The notes: a model not told the origin generated them from the letters alone. Shown: positions 45,313-55,307, numbered from the stretch's first letter. The stretch: DNA of 60,955 nt from JBKPNZ01 sp046732895 (GCA_046732895.1 JBKPNZ010000013.1:1-60955), one strand, 5' to 3'. A program made the numbers and translations.

Positions 45313-45864
45313 CTAGTCGCAGGCCTCGTCGCCCGGCGCCGGCTCGCCGCCCGTGGCCTCCTCGGCCAGGATGCGCCAGCCCTCGATGAAGTGCGCGCGG
45401 GCCTTCGGGTCCAGGCGCTCGAGCGTGCGGCGGATCGGCCGCGTCCCATCGCGCAGGAAGTTGCCGAGGGTCTGCTCGTAGTCCTCGTCCAGGGCGACGA
45501 TCGTCCGCCGGCGGTCGTTTGAGTCCTCCCGCCGCGTGACCACGCCGGCACGGTCGAGCTCGCCGACGAAGAGGCTTGCGGTGGGGACGCTGAGGCCGAT
45601 CCACTCGGCGATCTCGCTCACCCCCATCGGCCCCTCGACCGCGAGGCCCATGACCACAGGGATGTGACGGGGCGCGAGCTCCTGCTCGAGGGTGTCGCGC
45701 AGGGGTGCGGGCAGGTCGGGGCGGCCCCGCTTCAGGCCTTGAATCGCGCGCGGGAAGAGCGGCAGGAGCTCGCGGAGGTCCTGCTCGATCGAGCGCTCGT
45801 CAGCGGCAGCGACGGTCGCCTTCGAGGAGGGCTTGCGGGGCTTGGCGGCGGCTTTTGGCGACAT
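45313..45864 (-). CDS. MarR-family transcriptional regulator
   Basis: A 183-residue protein: a Lys/Ala-rich N-terminal tail, then a MarR winged helix (VVMGLAVEGPMGVSEIAEWIG, PTASLFVGELDRAGVVTRRED, DRRRTIVALDEDYEQTL), with flanking dimerisation helices. It diverges from an MMPL exporter over a short intergenic region that holds a palindromic operator, the standard arrangement of a repressor controlling an efflux pump and itself. Confidence 0.88.
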   Translation of the reverse strand: MSPKAAAKPRKPSSKATVAAADERSIEQDLRELLPLFPRAIQGLKRGRPDLPAPLRDTLEQELAPRHIPVVMGLAVEGPMGVSEIAEWIGLSVPTASLFVGELDRAGVVTRREDSNDRRRTIVALDEDYEQTLGNFLRDGTRPIRRTLERLDPKARAHFIEGWRILAEEATGGEPAPGDEACD

Positions 45865-45891
45865 TTGTGATCGGTGTGCTATAAGTCAGCA

Positions 45892-45906
45892 TTCAAACTA
45901 TTTGAA
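45892..45906. promoter_or_regulatory. MarR operator palindrome, with a third half-site
   Basis: TTCAAA-CTA-TTTGAA is a perfect 6-bp inverted repeat around three bases, in an AT-rich patch between marR (start 45864) and the MMPL gene (start 45923). A further TTTGAA half-site at 45917-45922 abuts the MMPL start codon. Position and symmetry fit binding by the adjacent MarR protein. Confidence 0.72.
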
Positions 45907-45922
45907 AGCTGGAGTGTTTGAA

Positions 45923-48145
45923 ATGAAAAGTATATCGGACCGCGGACTCCTCGCCCGGGTGGCGAGCTGGTCGATCGCCCATCGCCGCATCGTCGCGACT
46001 GCCTGGGTAACGCTTCTCGTGGGCGTGATCGCCGCCGCCGGTGCCGCCGGGACGTCCTACTCGACGAACTTCTCCCTCCCCGGGACCGAGTCCCAGCACG
46101 CCAGGGACCTGCTCCAGCGCGACTTCCCGACGCAATCCGGCGACGAGGACCAGATCGTCTTCCACACCGACCAGGGCAAGGTCACCGACCGCGCGACCCG
46201 CGCACAGATCGAGCCGATGCTGAAGCAGGTCGCCGGTCTCCCCCACGTCGCCGCCGTCACCAGCCCGTTCGAGCGTGACGGCGCGCAGGCGGTCTCGCGC
46301 GACGGCCGGATTGCCTTCGCCGCCGTCACCTTCGACCAGGAGGCGAACGACCTCCCGAAGGGCGCGGTCGAGAAGGTCATCTCCACCGCCCAGGCCGCGG
46401 GCTCCGAGAGCCTGCAGGTCGAGCTCGGCGGTCAGGCGATCGAGCAGACCCAGCAGCCCTCGCTCGGCGCGGCGACGGCAATCGGCCTGCTCGCCGCCAT
46501 GATCGTCCTGCTCATCACCTTCGGCTCGCTCGTCGCGATGGGCCTGCCGATCGCCACCGCGCTCCTCGGGCTCGGGACCGGAGTCGGACTGATCGGGCTC
46601 GGAACCCACATCGTCGACATGCCGGACTTCTCGACTGAGCTCGCGGTGATGATCGGCCTCGGGGTCGGCATCGACTACTCGCTCTTCATCGTCACCCGCT
46701 TCCGCGAGAACTACGTCAACGGCGCCGACCTGAGCGCGGCGATCGTCGCCGCGATGGACACGGCCGGCCGGGCCGTGCTGTTCGCGGGCTGCACGGTGAT
46801 CATCGCGCTCATGGGAATGTTCGCCCTCGGCGTCAACTTCCTCTACGGAGTCGCCATCGCGGCATCGCTGGGCGTCCTCATGACGATGCTCGCAGCGCTC
46901 ACGATGATGCCGGCCCTGCTCTCTCGCTTCGGAGCTCGGATCGGCCGCCGCCGGCGAGCCGCGCGCCGTCGGCCGACGGCCGAACCGAGCTCCGAGCGGG
47001 ACGGGCTCTGGGCCCGCTGGGCGCGGCTCATCCAGCGCCATCCGTGGCCGGCCGCGCTCGCGGGGCTGGGAGTCATGGTCGTGCTGGCCGCGCCGCTGCT
47101 GTCGATGCGCTTCGGTTCGAGCGACGCCGGGAACGATCCCCAGAGCCTCACGACCCGGAAGGCCTACGACCTTCTGGCCGAGGGGTTCGGGAAGGGCTTC
47201 AACGGCCCGCTCCAGGTCGTCGCCACGCTGCCGAGCACCGGCGACAAGGCGGCGCTCGCGCGGATCCAAGAGGCCGTCGCAGACACGCCCGACGTCGCCT
47301 CGGTCTCGCCGCCGCGGCTGAGCCCCGATGGCGCCACGGCCGTCTTCAGCGCCTATCCGTCCTCGGCCCCGCAGGACCAGGCGACGACCGACCTCGTCAA
47401 CGACCTGCGCGACAACCGGCTGCCTCCGGTGGCGCGGGCGACCCAGAGCTCGCTGCTCGTCGGTGGGCAGACGGCCGTCCAGGCCGACTTCGCGAAGGTG
47501 CTGGCCGACAAGCTGCCGCTCTTCATCGGGATCGTCGTCCTCCTATCGGCGCTATTGCTCATGGTCGTCTTCCGCTCGCTGGTGATCCCGCTGCAGGCGG
47601 CCGCGATGAACCTCCTGTCGATCGGTGCGTCGCTGGGCGTCGTGGTCGCCGTCTTCCAGAACGGCTGGCTCGGCGGCCTGCTCGGCGTCACGGCGGGACC
47701 GATCGAGCCGTTCATCCCGGTGCTCCTGTTTGCGATCGTGTTCGGCCTCTCGATGGACTACGAGGTGTTCCTGGTCTCGCGCATCCACGAGGAGTGGGTC
47801 CGGCGCCGCGACGCCTCCGAGGCCGTGGTCAGCGGGCTGGCCACCACCGGGCGCGTGATCACGGCGGCGGCCACGATCATGATCTGCGTCTTCCTGTCGT
47901 TCGTCAGCGGCGACGAGCGCGTGCTGAAGATGTTCGGCCTCAGCCTGGCGAGCGCGGTGTTCCTCGACGCATTCGTGGTCCGCAGCCTGCTGCTGCCGGC
48001 CGTGCTCGAGCTCCTCGGGCGCACCACCTGGAAGCTCCCGGCATGGCTCGATCGCCGCCTCCCCCACGTGGCGATCGATGCCGAGGAGGTGCGGCGTCCC
48101 TCCACGCCGCCCTCCTCCGAGCCGGCCTTCGAGGACGCCGTCTGA
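45923..48145 (+). CDS. MMPL/RND-family transporter
   Basis: A 740-residue exporter with the two-fold MMPL architecture: helix 1 at about 20-45, an external domain, helices 2-6 (AVMIGLGVGIDYSLFIVTRFRE), a basic cytoplasmic linker (RRRRAARRRPTAE), then helix 7, a second external domain and helices 8-12 (FAIVFGLSMDYEVFLVSRIHEEW). The membrane Asp of the GIDY and SMDYE motifs carries the proton relay. It exports hydrophobic compounds or lipids. The ATG at 45923 follows GGAG. Control by the divergent MarR is likely. Confidence 0.93.
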   Translation: MKSISDRGLLARVASWSIAHRRIVATAWVTLLVGVIAAAGAAGTSYSTNFSLPGTESQHARDLLQRDFPTQSGDEDQIVFHTDQGKVTDRATRAQIEPMLKQVAGLPHVAAVTSPFERDGAQAVSRDGRIAFAAVTFDQEANDLPKGAVEKVISTAQAAGSESLQVELGGQAIEQTQQPSLGAATAIGLLAAMIVLLITFGSLVAMGLPIATALLGLGTGVGLIGLGTHIVDMPDFSTELAVMIGLGVGIDYSLFIVTRFRENYVNGADLSAAIVAAMDTAGRAVLFAGCTVIIALMGMFALGVNFLYGVAIAASLGVLMTMLAALTMMPALLSRFGARIGRRRRAARRRPTAEPSSERDGLWARWARLIQRHPWPAALAGLGVMVVLAAPLLSMRFGSSDAGNDPQSLTTRKAYDLLAEGFGKGFNGPLQVVATLPSTGDKAALARIQEAVADTPDVASVSPPRLSPDGATAVFSAYPSSAPQDQATTDLVNDLRDNRLPPVARATQSSLLVGGQTAVQADFAKVLADKLPLFIGIVVLLSALLLMVVFRSLVIPLQAAAMNLLSIGASLGVVVAVFQNGWLGGLLGVTAGPIEPFIPVLLFAIVFGLSMDYEVFLVSRIHEEWVRRRDASEAVVSGLATTGRVITAAATIMICVFLSFVSGDERVLKMFGLSLASAVFLDAFVVRSLLLPAVLELLGRTTWKLPAWLDRRLPHVAIDAEEVRRPSTPPSSEPAFEDAV

Positions 48146-48169
48146 CGACGCGGGGGCTAGCATCGCCGC

Positions 48170-48792
48170 GTGTCCTCGGGCGCCGGCCTCACCGCACGGA
48201 TCGTGGCGATCGTCGCGCTCGCCACCCTGCCGTTGCTGCTCCTCCTCGACTGGTACCGGGTGGGGATCGACGTCTCCGGCTCGATCGGCGGCCTGATCCC
48301 CGTCCACCCGCCCTCGAAGGACTTCAGCGGCTGGCAGGCGTTCACCTCGACCGACATCGCGATCGCCGTGGTCGCCGACCTCACGGTGATGATGATCGCC
48401 TTCAGCTTCGTGCGGAACTCCCGCTTCCCGCTCGTCTTCGCGACCGCCGGGGCGCTCGCGCTGGTGCTGATGCTGGTCATCGCCGCGACCTCGCCCCCCG
48501 ACATCGTCGGCGCGCGCCTCAACGAGCTCCTGCCGGTCGACGTCCCGCCGCTTCAGATCCCCCAGAACGGCGTTCTCGACGCAGGGGTCGACACCACCGC
48601 CCGCGCCGGCGTCTGGATCGGGCTCGCAGCGGCGGTCGTCGCCTTCTGCGGGTGCGCCGTCGCGCTGCTCGCGGGCACCGGGCCGGCCACCCAGCGCTGC
48701 CCCGACTGCGCCCGCCTCGTCTCGGCCCAAGCGCGGGTCTGCCGCTTCTGCGGGCACCGCTTCGACGGGCTTGAAGCGGATCCGGCCCGGGT

Positions 48793-48796
<4 letters not shown>
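48170..48796 (+). CDS. Membrane protein with C-terminal zinc ribbon
   Basis: A 208-residue protein with helices at about 8-28, 65-82, 88-108 and 148-168, and a cytoplasmic zinc ribbon at the end (CPDCARLVSAQARVCRFCGHRF). GTG start at 48170. Its stop overlaps the aldo/keto reductase start (ATGA), so the two are coupled. The family is unrecognised; zinc-ribbon tails of this type occur in many small actinobacterial membrane proteins. Confidence 0.7.
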
Positions 48797-49794
<998 letters not shown>

Positions 49795-49811
49795 CGAAGG
49801 CGGCGCGCGAC

Positions 49812-50015
49812 CTACTCGTCGCCCTCGTTCTCGACGCTTCGCTCGAAGCGAGCGAGCCGCCGCGACTGCCAGACGAAGATCCCGTAGACGATCACCGCGC
49901 CGGCGACCGCCACGCCGACAACGTGCCCTGCGATCGCGAGGCTGACGAGCACCGCCCCCGCGGCGACGATCACGAGTCCGACGAGGGGCGCGAGCGGGTT
50001 GGCGGAGCTCAGCAA
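49812..50015 (-). CDS. Small two-helix membrane protein next to tRNA-Gly
   Basis: About 67 residues from a TTG at 50015: two hydrophobic helices (LAPLVGLVIVAAGAVLVSLAI, GVAVAGAVIVYGIFVW) then a basic/acidic tail. The frame stays open upstream to 50102, but that part is antisense to nothing and lies inside the tRNA gene, so the short start is preferred. The start lies five bases after the tRNA 3' end, so the mRNA may be released by tRNA processing. Moderate support. Confidence 0.5.
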   Translation of the reverse strand: MLSSANPLAPLVGLVIVAAGAVLVSLAIAGHVVGVAVAGAVIVYGIFVWQSRRLARFERSVENEGDE

Positions 50016-50019
50016 GGGA

Positions 50020-50092
50020 AGCGGACGACGGGTCTCGAACCCGCGACCTCGAGCTTGGGAAGCTCGCGCTCTACCAGCTGAGCTACGTCCGC
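50020..50092 (-). tRNA. tRNA-Gly (anticodon CCC)
   Basis: A 73-base cloverleaf on the minus strand: acceptor GCGGACG/CGTCCGC, D arm AGCTCAGCTGGTAGAGC, anticodon stem CGAGC/GCTCG around TTCCCAA giving CCC, and T arm GCGGGTTCGAGACCCGT. CCA is not encoded. It reads GGG glycine codons. Confidence 0.95.
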
Positions 50093-50143
50093 GTGCCGCC
50101 ATTCTAGGCTCGTCGGCGACTCCCCATCTCTAGCCTTTCCCGG

Positions 50144-50677
50144 GTGAGCGCCCGCGCCTTCGCCGCCTTCATGGCCGTGCTCGCGGTCATCGCCCTGCTG
50201 GCCTTCGGCCTCGCCAGCAAGGGCTCCGATCCCGCGATCAAGGTCGGCGAGCCGATGCCGGACGCCGAGCTCCCCGCGCTCGATGGATCCGGCACGGGCC
50301 AGATCGCCGACTATCGCGGCCAGTGGGTGCTCGTCAACTACTGGGCCTCGTGGTGCGCGCCCTGCCGCGACGAGTCGCCCGCGCTCGAGAGCTTCTACCG
50401 CGCCCACCGCGGCCCCGACGACTTCACCATCCTCGGCATCGACACCCAGGACAACACCGACGACGGCCTCGCCTTCGCCAAGGAGTTCCACCTCACCTAC
50501 CCCCTCCTCCACGACGGCTCAGGCGACGAGCACGACAACCTCGGCATGACCGGCGTGCCCGAGTCGGTGCTGGTGGCCCCGCAAGGCGAGGTCGCCCTCT
50601 ACCAGCCGGGCCCACTCACCCAGAAGACGCTCGACGAAGAGGTGGCGCCGCTGATCACGGGCAAGGGGAGCGCCTGA
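50144..50677 (+). CDS. ccmG: TlpA/CcmG-like thioredoxin
   Basis: A 177-residue protein with an N-terminal membrane anchor (FAAFMAVLAVIALLAFGLA) and an external thioredoxin fold with active site NYWASWCAPCRDE and cis-proline loop GVPESVLV. Coupled to ccmH by a TGATG overlap, it most likely keeps the apocytochrome haem-binding cysteines reduced before haem attachment by CcmF. The specific name rests on the ccmH linkage; a general ResA-like role is the alternative. Confidence 0.85.
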   Translation: MSARAFAAFMAVLAVIALLAFGLASKGSDPAIKVGEPMPDAELPALDGSGTGQIADYRGQWVLVNYWASWCAPCRDESPALESFYRAHRGPDDFTILGIDTQDNTDDGLAFAKEFHLTYPLLHDGSGDEHDNLGMTGVPESVLVAPQGEVALYQPGPLTQKTLDEEVAPLITGKGSA

Positions 50678-51243
50678 TGATGCGCCCCGCGAAAGCGGTT
50701 CCGCGGAACCGCCGCCCGGAGGCATGGAGGTCGCTCTCGGAGCTGGTAGCGCCCGCTAGCAAGTTGATAGCCGTCGCCACCGCGCTCGCACTCCTTACCA
50801 CCTCCCCCGCCCTCGCCACCGGCCAGCCCCAGCCGCGCGCCTCGCTCCCGGACATCGAGGACGAGGTGATGTGCATCGTCTGCGGCGTCCCGCTCGAGCT
50901 CGCCACCGAGGCGGGCCAGGCGAACCAGGAGCGCGACTTCATCCGCAAGCTGATCGCCGAGGGCAAGACCAAGGACGAGATCAAGGACGCCCTGGTCGCC
51001 CAGTACGGGGAGAATGTCCTCGCCGTCCCCGGCAACTCGGGCTTCGACCTCGCCGCCTGGCTCGTCCCCGGCCTCGGCATCCTGATCGCGGCCGTCGCGA
51101 TCGGCGTCGGGGTCAGGCGCTGGCGACGAGACGGAACCGACGGCGACCGGCACGATGGCGGCTCCGCGGAGCCGCCGGACCCGAAGCCCGACGCCGAGGA
51201 CGCGGAACGCCTCGAGCAGGACCTCGCGCGCTACGAGCTCTAG
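50677..51243 (+). CDS. ccmH: Cytochrome c maturation protein CcmH
   Basis: A 188-residue protein: signal or anchor at about 25-48, then the CcmH helical bundle with its redox CxxC (DEVMCIVCGVPLELA) and the family stretch FIRKLIAEGKTKDEIKDALVAQYGENVL in pieces, then a second helix (AAWLVPGLGILIAAVAIGVGV) and a charged tail. It reduces apocytochrome or CcmG disulfides. The start overlaps the ccmG stop; an ATG at 50680 is equally possible. Confidence 0.92.
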   Translation: MMRPAKAVPRNRRPEAWRSLSELVAPASKLIAVATALALLTTSPALATGQPQPRASLPDIEDEVMCIVCGVPLELATEAGQANQERDFIRKLIAEGKTKDEIKDALVAQYGENVLAVPGNSGFDLAAWLVPGLGILIAAVAIGVGVRRWRRDGTDGDRHDGGSAEPPDPKPDAEDAERLEQDLARYEL

Positions 51244-51320
51244 TCAGCCTGGTTCCATCTGGGATTAAGCTGCCGGGCCTTAGGTCGCGAGGGCGGCGAG
51301 TAAGCCGACGAGCGACAGCC

Positions 51321-52712
51321 TCACGGTCCAAACTCCTGCTCGGCGCTGGACGCGCGGTTCTGAGTCGTTGAGTCTGAGCCGCCAGTGCTTGACGATGCGG
51401 TGGAGCTGGTCGGGGCAACACCCCACTGTGCCTCGGCCGGGGGTGGGGTCGGAACGGGTGTCGTCTCCGCGGTTGTCGTCGTGGTCGGCGGGGGCTCCGT
51501 CGATTCATTGCCGCCGGCTCCGTCGCCCGGGTCCGGGGGTTGAGGGTCCGTGGGCGGCTCATCTTCGGCCTGTGCCGGGACGAAGTCCACGGGCCGACCG
51601 GTCGCTGGGTCGGTCGATGCCGCCGCGGCATGGTGTGCCCGGATCGGCTGGGGCCGATCGGGCCCGGGGAGGCCGACCGGCCCGATCCCCGTGGCGACAC
51701 ACGTTGCGGCGACGCCGCCGGTCACACACGCGACCGCGAGTTTCCCGACAGTGCTGAGGCCGGCGAGCTTCGTGAGCACGCCCGCCCCTGCCGCTCCTCC
51801 CCCGCGCAAGCCACCGGAAGATGCCAATTGTCTCACCGCATCGCCTGCCGCCAACTCGCCGCGTTGTGGGACGCTCGGGAGCGAATCTCGAACCCGATCC
51901 ACCGCAGCCCCGAGACGATCGATGAAGCCGAGATGACCGTCGTGCACCGCATCGAGGGTCCCGGGCAACGCCAACCCCCCGCCAAGATCGTGGAGATGAC
52001 CGCTGAGTCGCCCCACGAAATCCGAACAGTGTCGGCAGTGCGCCAAATGATGTTCCGCCTGACGGCGCTCCTCAACGTCCGCAAGGCCCGCCGCGTAGCT
52101 CTTCAAGATGGGCTCGCGATCCGCGCACCACTCGCCTCGCTCGAGAGTCCGGAGACGATCGGCAAGGTCGTCGATCCCCCGGGTTATTTCCTTCCGATAC
52201 GCCCGCGGCGACAAGCCCTTGATGAGCTCACAGACCTGAGCGGGCTCGAGGCCCCAGCCGTATCGGAGCATCAACACGGCCCGCCGGCGCCGCGGGAGTG
52301 ACGCGAGCAGGTCCCGCATCACCTGACTGTCCTCGCGCTGCGTCACGCGCTCGTCGGGCAGAGCCGATCCGTCCGCCACCGTGCCCGCCTTCTCCAATGG
52401 CGCAGTCGGCTTGCGCCCACGACGCCGTAATTCCTTGCTCGCCTGGTGAGCGACGGCGGTCAGGACGTACTTGCGGATCTCTTCGTCGCCGAGTTGCGCC
52501 TGGCGGGGCGCCAAAGTGCGCAGCGTCCCAACCCAGGCGTTCGCGTACACATCCTCGATCTCATCATCCGAGAAGGCCCCGCGAAAGGCTCGGCGAACCA
52601 TGGCGCGAGCCGGCGCGCGAAGCTCCTCGTACAGACGGCCGGCGCGTTCGCGCCAGACGTCCGCCTCATCCGTACTTCGTGCTGATACCCGCGCTGCGGT
52701 GACCGAACTCAC
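51321..52712 (-). CDS. ECF-type sigma factor fused to zinc-finger and membrane-anchored tail
   Basis: A 463-residue protein. Sigma region 2 at about 25-95 (LRAPARAMVRRAFRGAFSDD, EIRKYVLTAVAHQASKEL), region 4 at about 125-190 (VMRDLLASLPRRRRAVLMLR), then a zinc-associated anti-sigma motif H-x3-C-x2-C (HLAHCRHC, residues ~222-229), a single hydrophobic segment at about 323-344, and an outer Pro/Thr-rich tail. The fusion places a sigma factor and its likely inhibitor domain in one membrane protein. GTG start at 52712 behind GAGGG. Confidence 0.83.
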   Translation of the reverse strand: MSSVTAARVSARSTDEADVWRERAGRLYEELRAPARAMVRRAFRGAFSDDEIEDVYANAWVGTLRTLAPRQAQLGDEEIRKYVLTAVAHQASKELRRRGRKPTAPLEKAGTVADGSALPDERVTQREDSQVMRDLLASLPRRRRAVLMLRYGWGLEPAQVCELIKGLSPRAYRKEITRGIDDLADRLRTLERGEWCADREPILKSYAAGLADVEERRQAEHHLAHCRHCSDFVGRLSGHLHDLGGGLALPGTLDAVHDGHLGFIDRLGAAVDRVRDSLPSVPQRGELAAGDAVRQLASSGGLRGGGAAGAGVLTKLAGLSTVGKLAVACVTGGVAATCVATGIGPVGLPGPDRPQPIRAHHAAAASTDPATGRPVDFVPAQAEDEPPTDPQPPDPGDGAGGNESTEPPPTTTTTAETTPVPTPPPAEAQWGVAPTSSTASSSTGGSDSTTQNRASSAEQEFGP

Positions 52713-52863
52713 GTCGAACCCTCACCGGGCTCAACCCCGCAACGCATATTCGCGCCCCGACGCATCCTCCCTCAGTCACCCCCGTTGGTCGTGAGCCTTC
52801 GTCCAACAGCCGACGGCGAGCCGATCCTAGGAGCGGCCGGCGCGTGTCGCTGCAGGTCAGATT

Positions 52864-52906
52864 CGCAATTTGCGCACTTCCGGCCGCCCGTCTCGCAAAT
52901 TGCGAG
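52864..52906. promoter_or_regulatory. Twin palindromes in an AT-rich intergenic region
   Basis: CGCAATTTGCG (52864-52874) and CTCGCAAATTGCGAG (52892-52906) are related palindromes whose centres are 30 bases apart, about three helical turns. They lie in the only markedly AT-richer stretch here, between the divergent sigma-fusion gene (start 52712) and the DUF1684 gene (start 52976). The second is a perfect 7-bp inverted repeat around one base. They look like paired operator sites; the binding protein is unknown. The rest of 52713-52975 shows no gene. Confidence 0.6.
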
Positions 52907-52975
52907 GAATTTCTTTTGGCGACGGAACTAACACTCGTCGCAACACATTGCAGTGCAAGATAAGAAGCCCGCTCC

Positions 52976-53593
52976 ATGACCAACCACAACGACCACCTCA
53001 CCCTCCTCGACTGGAAACGGCGCATCTTCTCCCTCTACGAGGAGGTGCGCGAGATGCCCGATCCGCTGATGGCGTGGGGCTACTGGCGGCAGGTGCGCGA
53101 TGAGCTCTTCGCCTCGCATCCGCAGTCGCCGCTGCCCGAGCTGACGCAGCGGCGCTTCGGAGGGCTCCCCTACTTCGACTATGACCGCGAGGCGCGGGTG
53201 CTTGCCGAGGTCGAGGAGGCCGAGCGGCGCACGTACGAGATCGCGACGAGCGGCTCCGACCCCTACTCGTTCACGCGCTTCGCGGTTGCGCGGTTCGAGC
53301 TCGGCGGCGAGCCGACGGAGCTCGAGCTCTACTGGCTGGACGGCTACGGCGGCGGGCTCTTCGTGCCCTTCCGCGACGCCACCGCAGGCGCCGAGACCTA
53401 CGGCGCCGGGCGGTACGTGCTCGACACGGTGAAGGGCGCCGACCTGGGGACCGAGGACGACCGCCTCGTCCTCGACTTCAACTTCTCCTACAACCCCTCG
53501 TGCTCGTACGACCCGGCGTGGGTCTGTCCCCTGGCGCCGCCGGCGAACCGGGTGGCGATGGAGATCCGGGCCGGGGAGCGATACCAGGCGTAG
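52976..53593 (+). CDS. DUF1684 family protein
   Basis: A 205-residue protein matching DUF1684: LTLLDWKRRIFSLYEEVRE, FGGLPYFDYDREARVL, and the characteristic FVPFRDATAGAETYGAGRY and LDFNFSYNPSCSYDPAWVCP near the C-terminus. There is no signal peptide, so it is cytoplasmic. Function unknown. ATG at 52976, 70 bases after the twin palindromes, which may control it. Confidence 0.88.
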   Translation: MTNHNDHLTLLDWKRRIFSLYEEVREMPDPLMAWGYWRQVRDELFASHPQSPLPELTQRRFGGLPYFDYDREARVLAEVEEAERRTYEIATSGSDPYSFTRFAVARFELGGEPTELELYWLDGYGGGLFVPFRDATAGAETYGAGRYVLDTVKGADLGTEDDRLVLDFNFSYNPSCSYDPAWVCPLAPPANRVAMEIRAGERYQA

Positions 53594-53657
53594 CCTCGGC
53601 CGGGCTTCGTGGCGAGCCGATTCCGGAGGCCACCGCCGGTGAATCTAGACTTGCGCC

Positions 53658-55307
53658 GTGGGTCCCCCACCACTGATCTTCGTGATCGTGTTCTTGCTGT
53701 GGGTTCTCGGCGTCTTCGGCGGGGGTGGCGGGGGCGAGACGGAGACCGTGAACCGCTATTCGCCCAAGCTGCCTCTCGAGCAGCAGGGTGAGCTGGCGCA
53801 GCGGTTCCGCCCGGTGCTCTTGTTCGACTCGGCCGAGCGCTGGCGGCCGCTCGACGCTGAGAGGTTCTTCGGGGACGTCGCCCAAGGGGAGGCGCTCCAG
53901 GTTTGCGACCTGGCGCCGGGTCCCTGTGACGACGTCAGCGACGTGAACCAGTTCGAGGAGCTCGTCGCGCACTCGAGCGGCCTCGGCCAGGGCGCCTATC
54001 TGGATATCCCCGGGCACCTCCCAAACGGCGACGACTACGTGACCTCGGACAAGCGCTGCCTCCCGCCGGGCTCGGCCCTGCTCGATTGCAACAGGGGCAG
54101 CGACTCCGTCATGTACTACAACGTCAGGCCGGCCAACGGGCGCTACTACGTCGACTACTGGTGGTTCTTCCGCTACAACGACTTTCCGCGGATCGCCGGG
54201 GTGAACCCCACGTCCTGTGTCACAGGGCCCCTGCACAACACCGCCGCCTGCGACGACCACGAAAGCGACTGGGAGGGGATCACCGTGGTGACGCCGATCT
54301 CCGATCCAACCCAGATCCAATACGTCGCCTACGCCGCTCACACCGGCACCTACCGTTACCTGCCGGGACAACTGGACCTCCGCGGCGAGGATCACACCCG
54401 CCCTGCGGTCTTCGTCGCAAACGGCAGCCACGCCTCCTACACCCACCCCTGCGACAACCGGGTCCTCTGCCAGCAGCACGGGACGCTGAGCCTCCCAGAC
54501 GGGAGATACGACGGCGCCGTGCCATGGGGGCGAAACTCGGGAAACGCATGCAACGGCACCGCCACCCCGTGCCTTCTGCACCTGCCGAACGAGCTCGTCC
54601 ACGGCAGCGTGAGCTGGGATGGCTACCGCGGGCGCTGGGGCAAGAGCTGCGCAAATCGGAACGAGGCCTGCCCGCTCGCGCAGGGCCCGCTCTCCCCCAG
54701 CCAGCAGCCTCGCTATCGCGACCCGTGGTGCTCGACCGTTGCCCTGCCCGAGGGGAACAAGGTCGAGGCGAAGCCGAGCTGCGACGCGGAGATCGCAGAT
54801 GCGAGCGTCGGCGAGGTCGCTGGACTGGGAACGGATGCGGACTGCCTCGCCTGGCTCGGGACCGGGGTGGCCGCGCTCGCGTGCGATCGCGACACGCTTG
54901 CGCAGGGGCTCGCGACCGCGGACGCCCTCCACGTCTCTCATCTCCATCTGACGCGGTACAGGCGTGCGCCCGGCGTCGAGCCGCAAACGGCGCCCGCCAG
55001 CACACCGGGCATCGCGCAGCTTCAGGGAAGCCCGCTCGTGCCCGGGCAGAGGCTCGAGGCCTCGGGACCGATCAGCGATCTGACGATTCGCTACACCGGC
55101 TCGAGGTCGGGCACCCGGCGGCAGATCCCCGCCTTTGAGTCGGAGTTCCACAACCTGGGGCTGCGGCCCCGGCAGACGGCCGTGGCGGAGGTGCACGATC
55201 GCCTCGATCGCCCGCCGAAGCTCACCGTGCGCCTGCAGCCCTCCGGCGAGACCCTGCAGGGCGTCGTCCACCAGCTCCGGGCGGTGGAGCGGGCCCGCGG
55301 CGGTTAA
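53658..55307 (+). CDS. Exported Vps62-like protein
   Basis: About 549 residues: an N-terminal hydrophobic anchor (LIFVIVFLLWVLGVFGGGG), a domain at about 40-270 with the Vps62/DUF946-like signatures YYVDYWWFFRYNDFPRI, ACDDHESDWEGITVVTP and VFVANGSHASYTHP, and a C-terminal beta-rich extension. More than a dozen cysteines point to an oxidising external location. Function of this family in bacteria is unknown. GTG start at 53658. Confidence 0.7.
   Translation: MGPPPLIFVIVFLLWVLGVFGGGGGGETETVNRYSPKLPLEQQGELAQRFRPVLLFDSAERWRPLDAERFFGDVAQGEALQVCDLAPGPCDDVSDVNQFEELVAHSSGLGQGAYLDIPGHLPNGDDYVTSDKRCLPPGSALLDCNRGSDSVMYYNVRPANGRYYVDYWWFFRYNDFPRIAGVNPTSCVTGPLHNTAACDDHESDWEGITVVTPISDPTQIQYVAYAAHTGTYRYLPGQLDLRGEDHTRPAVFVANGSHASYTHPCDNRVLCQQHGTLSLPDGRYDGAVPWGRNSGNACNGTATPCLLHLPNELVHGSVSWDGYRGRWGKSCANRNEACPLAQGPLSPSQQPRYRDPWCSTVALPEGNKVEAKPSCDAEIADASVGEVAGLGTDADCLAWLGTGVAALACDRDTLAQGLATADALHVSHLHLTRYRRAPGVEPQTAPASTPGIAQLQGSPLVPGQRLEASGPISDLTIRYTGSRSGTRRQIPAFESEFHNLGLRPRQTAVAEVHDRLDRPPKLTVRLQPSGETLQGVVHQLRAVERARGG

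Noticed and set aside
53478..55271. A 597-codon minus-strand frame opposite the Vps62-like gene
   Set aside because: The plus strand shows a signal anchor and conserved blocks, while the minus frame has none.
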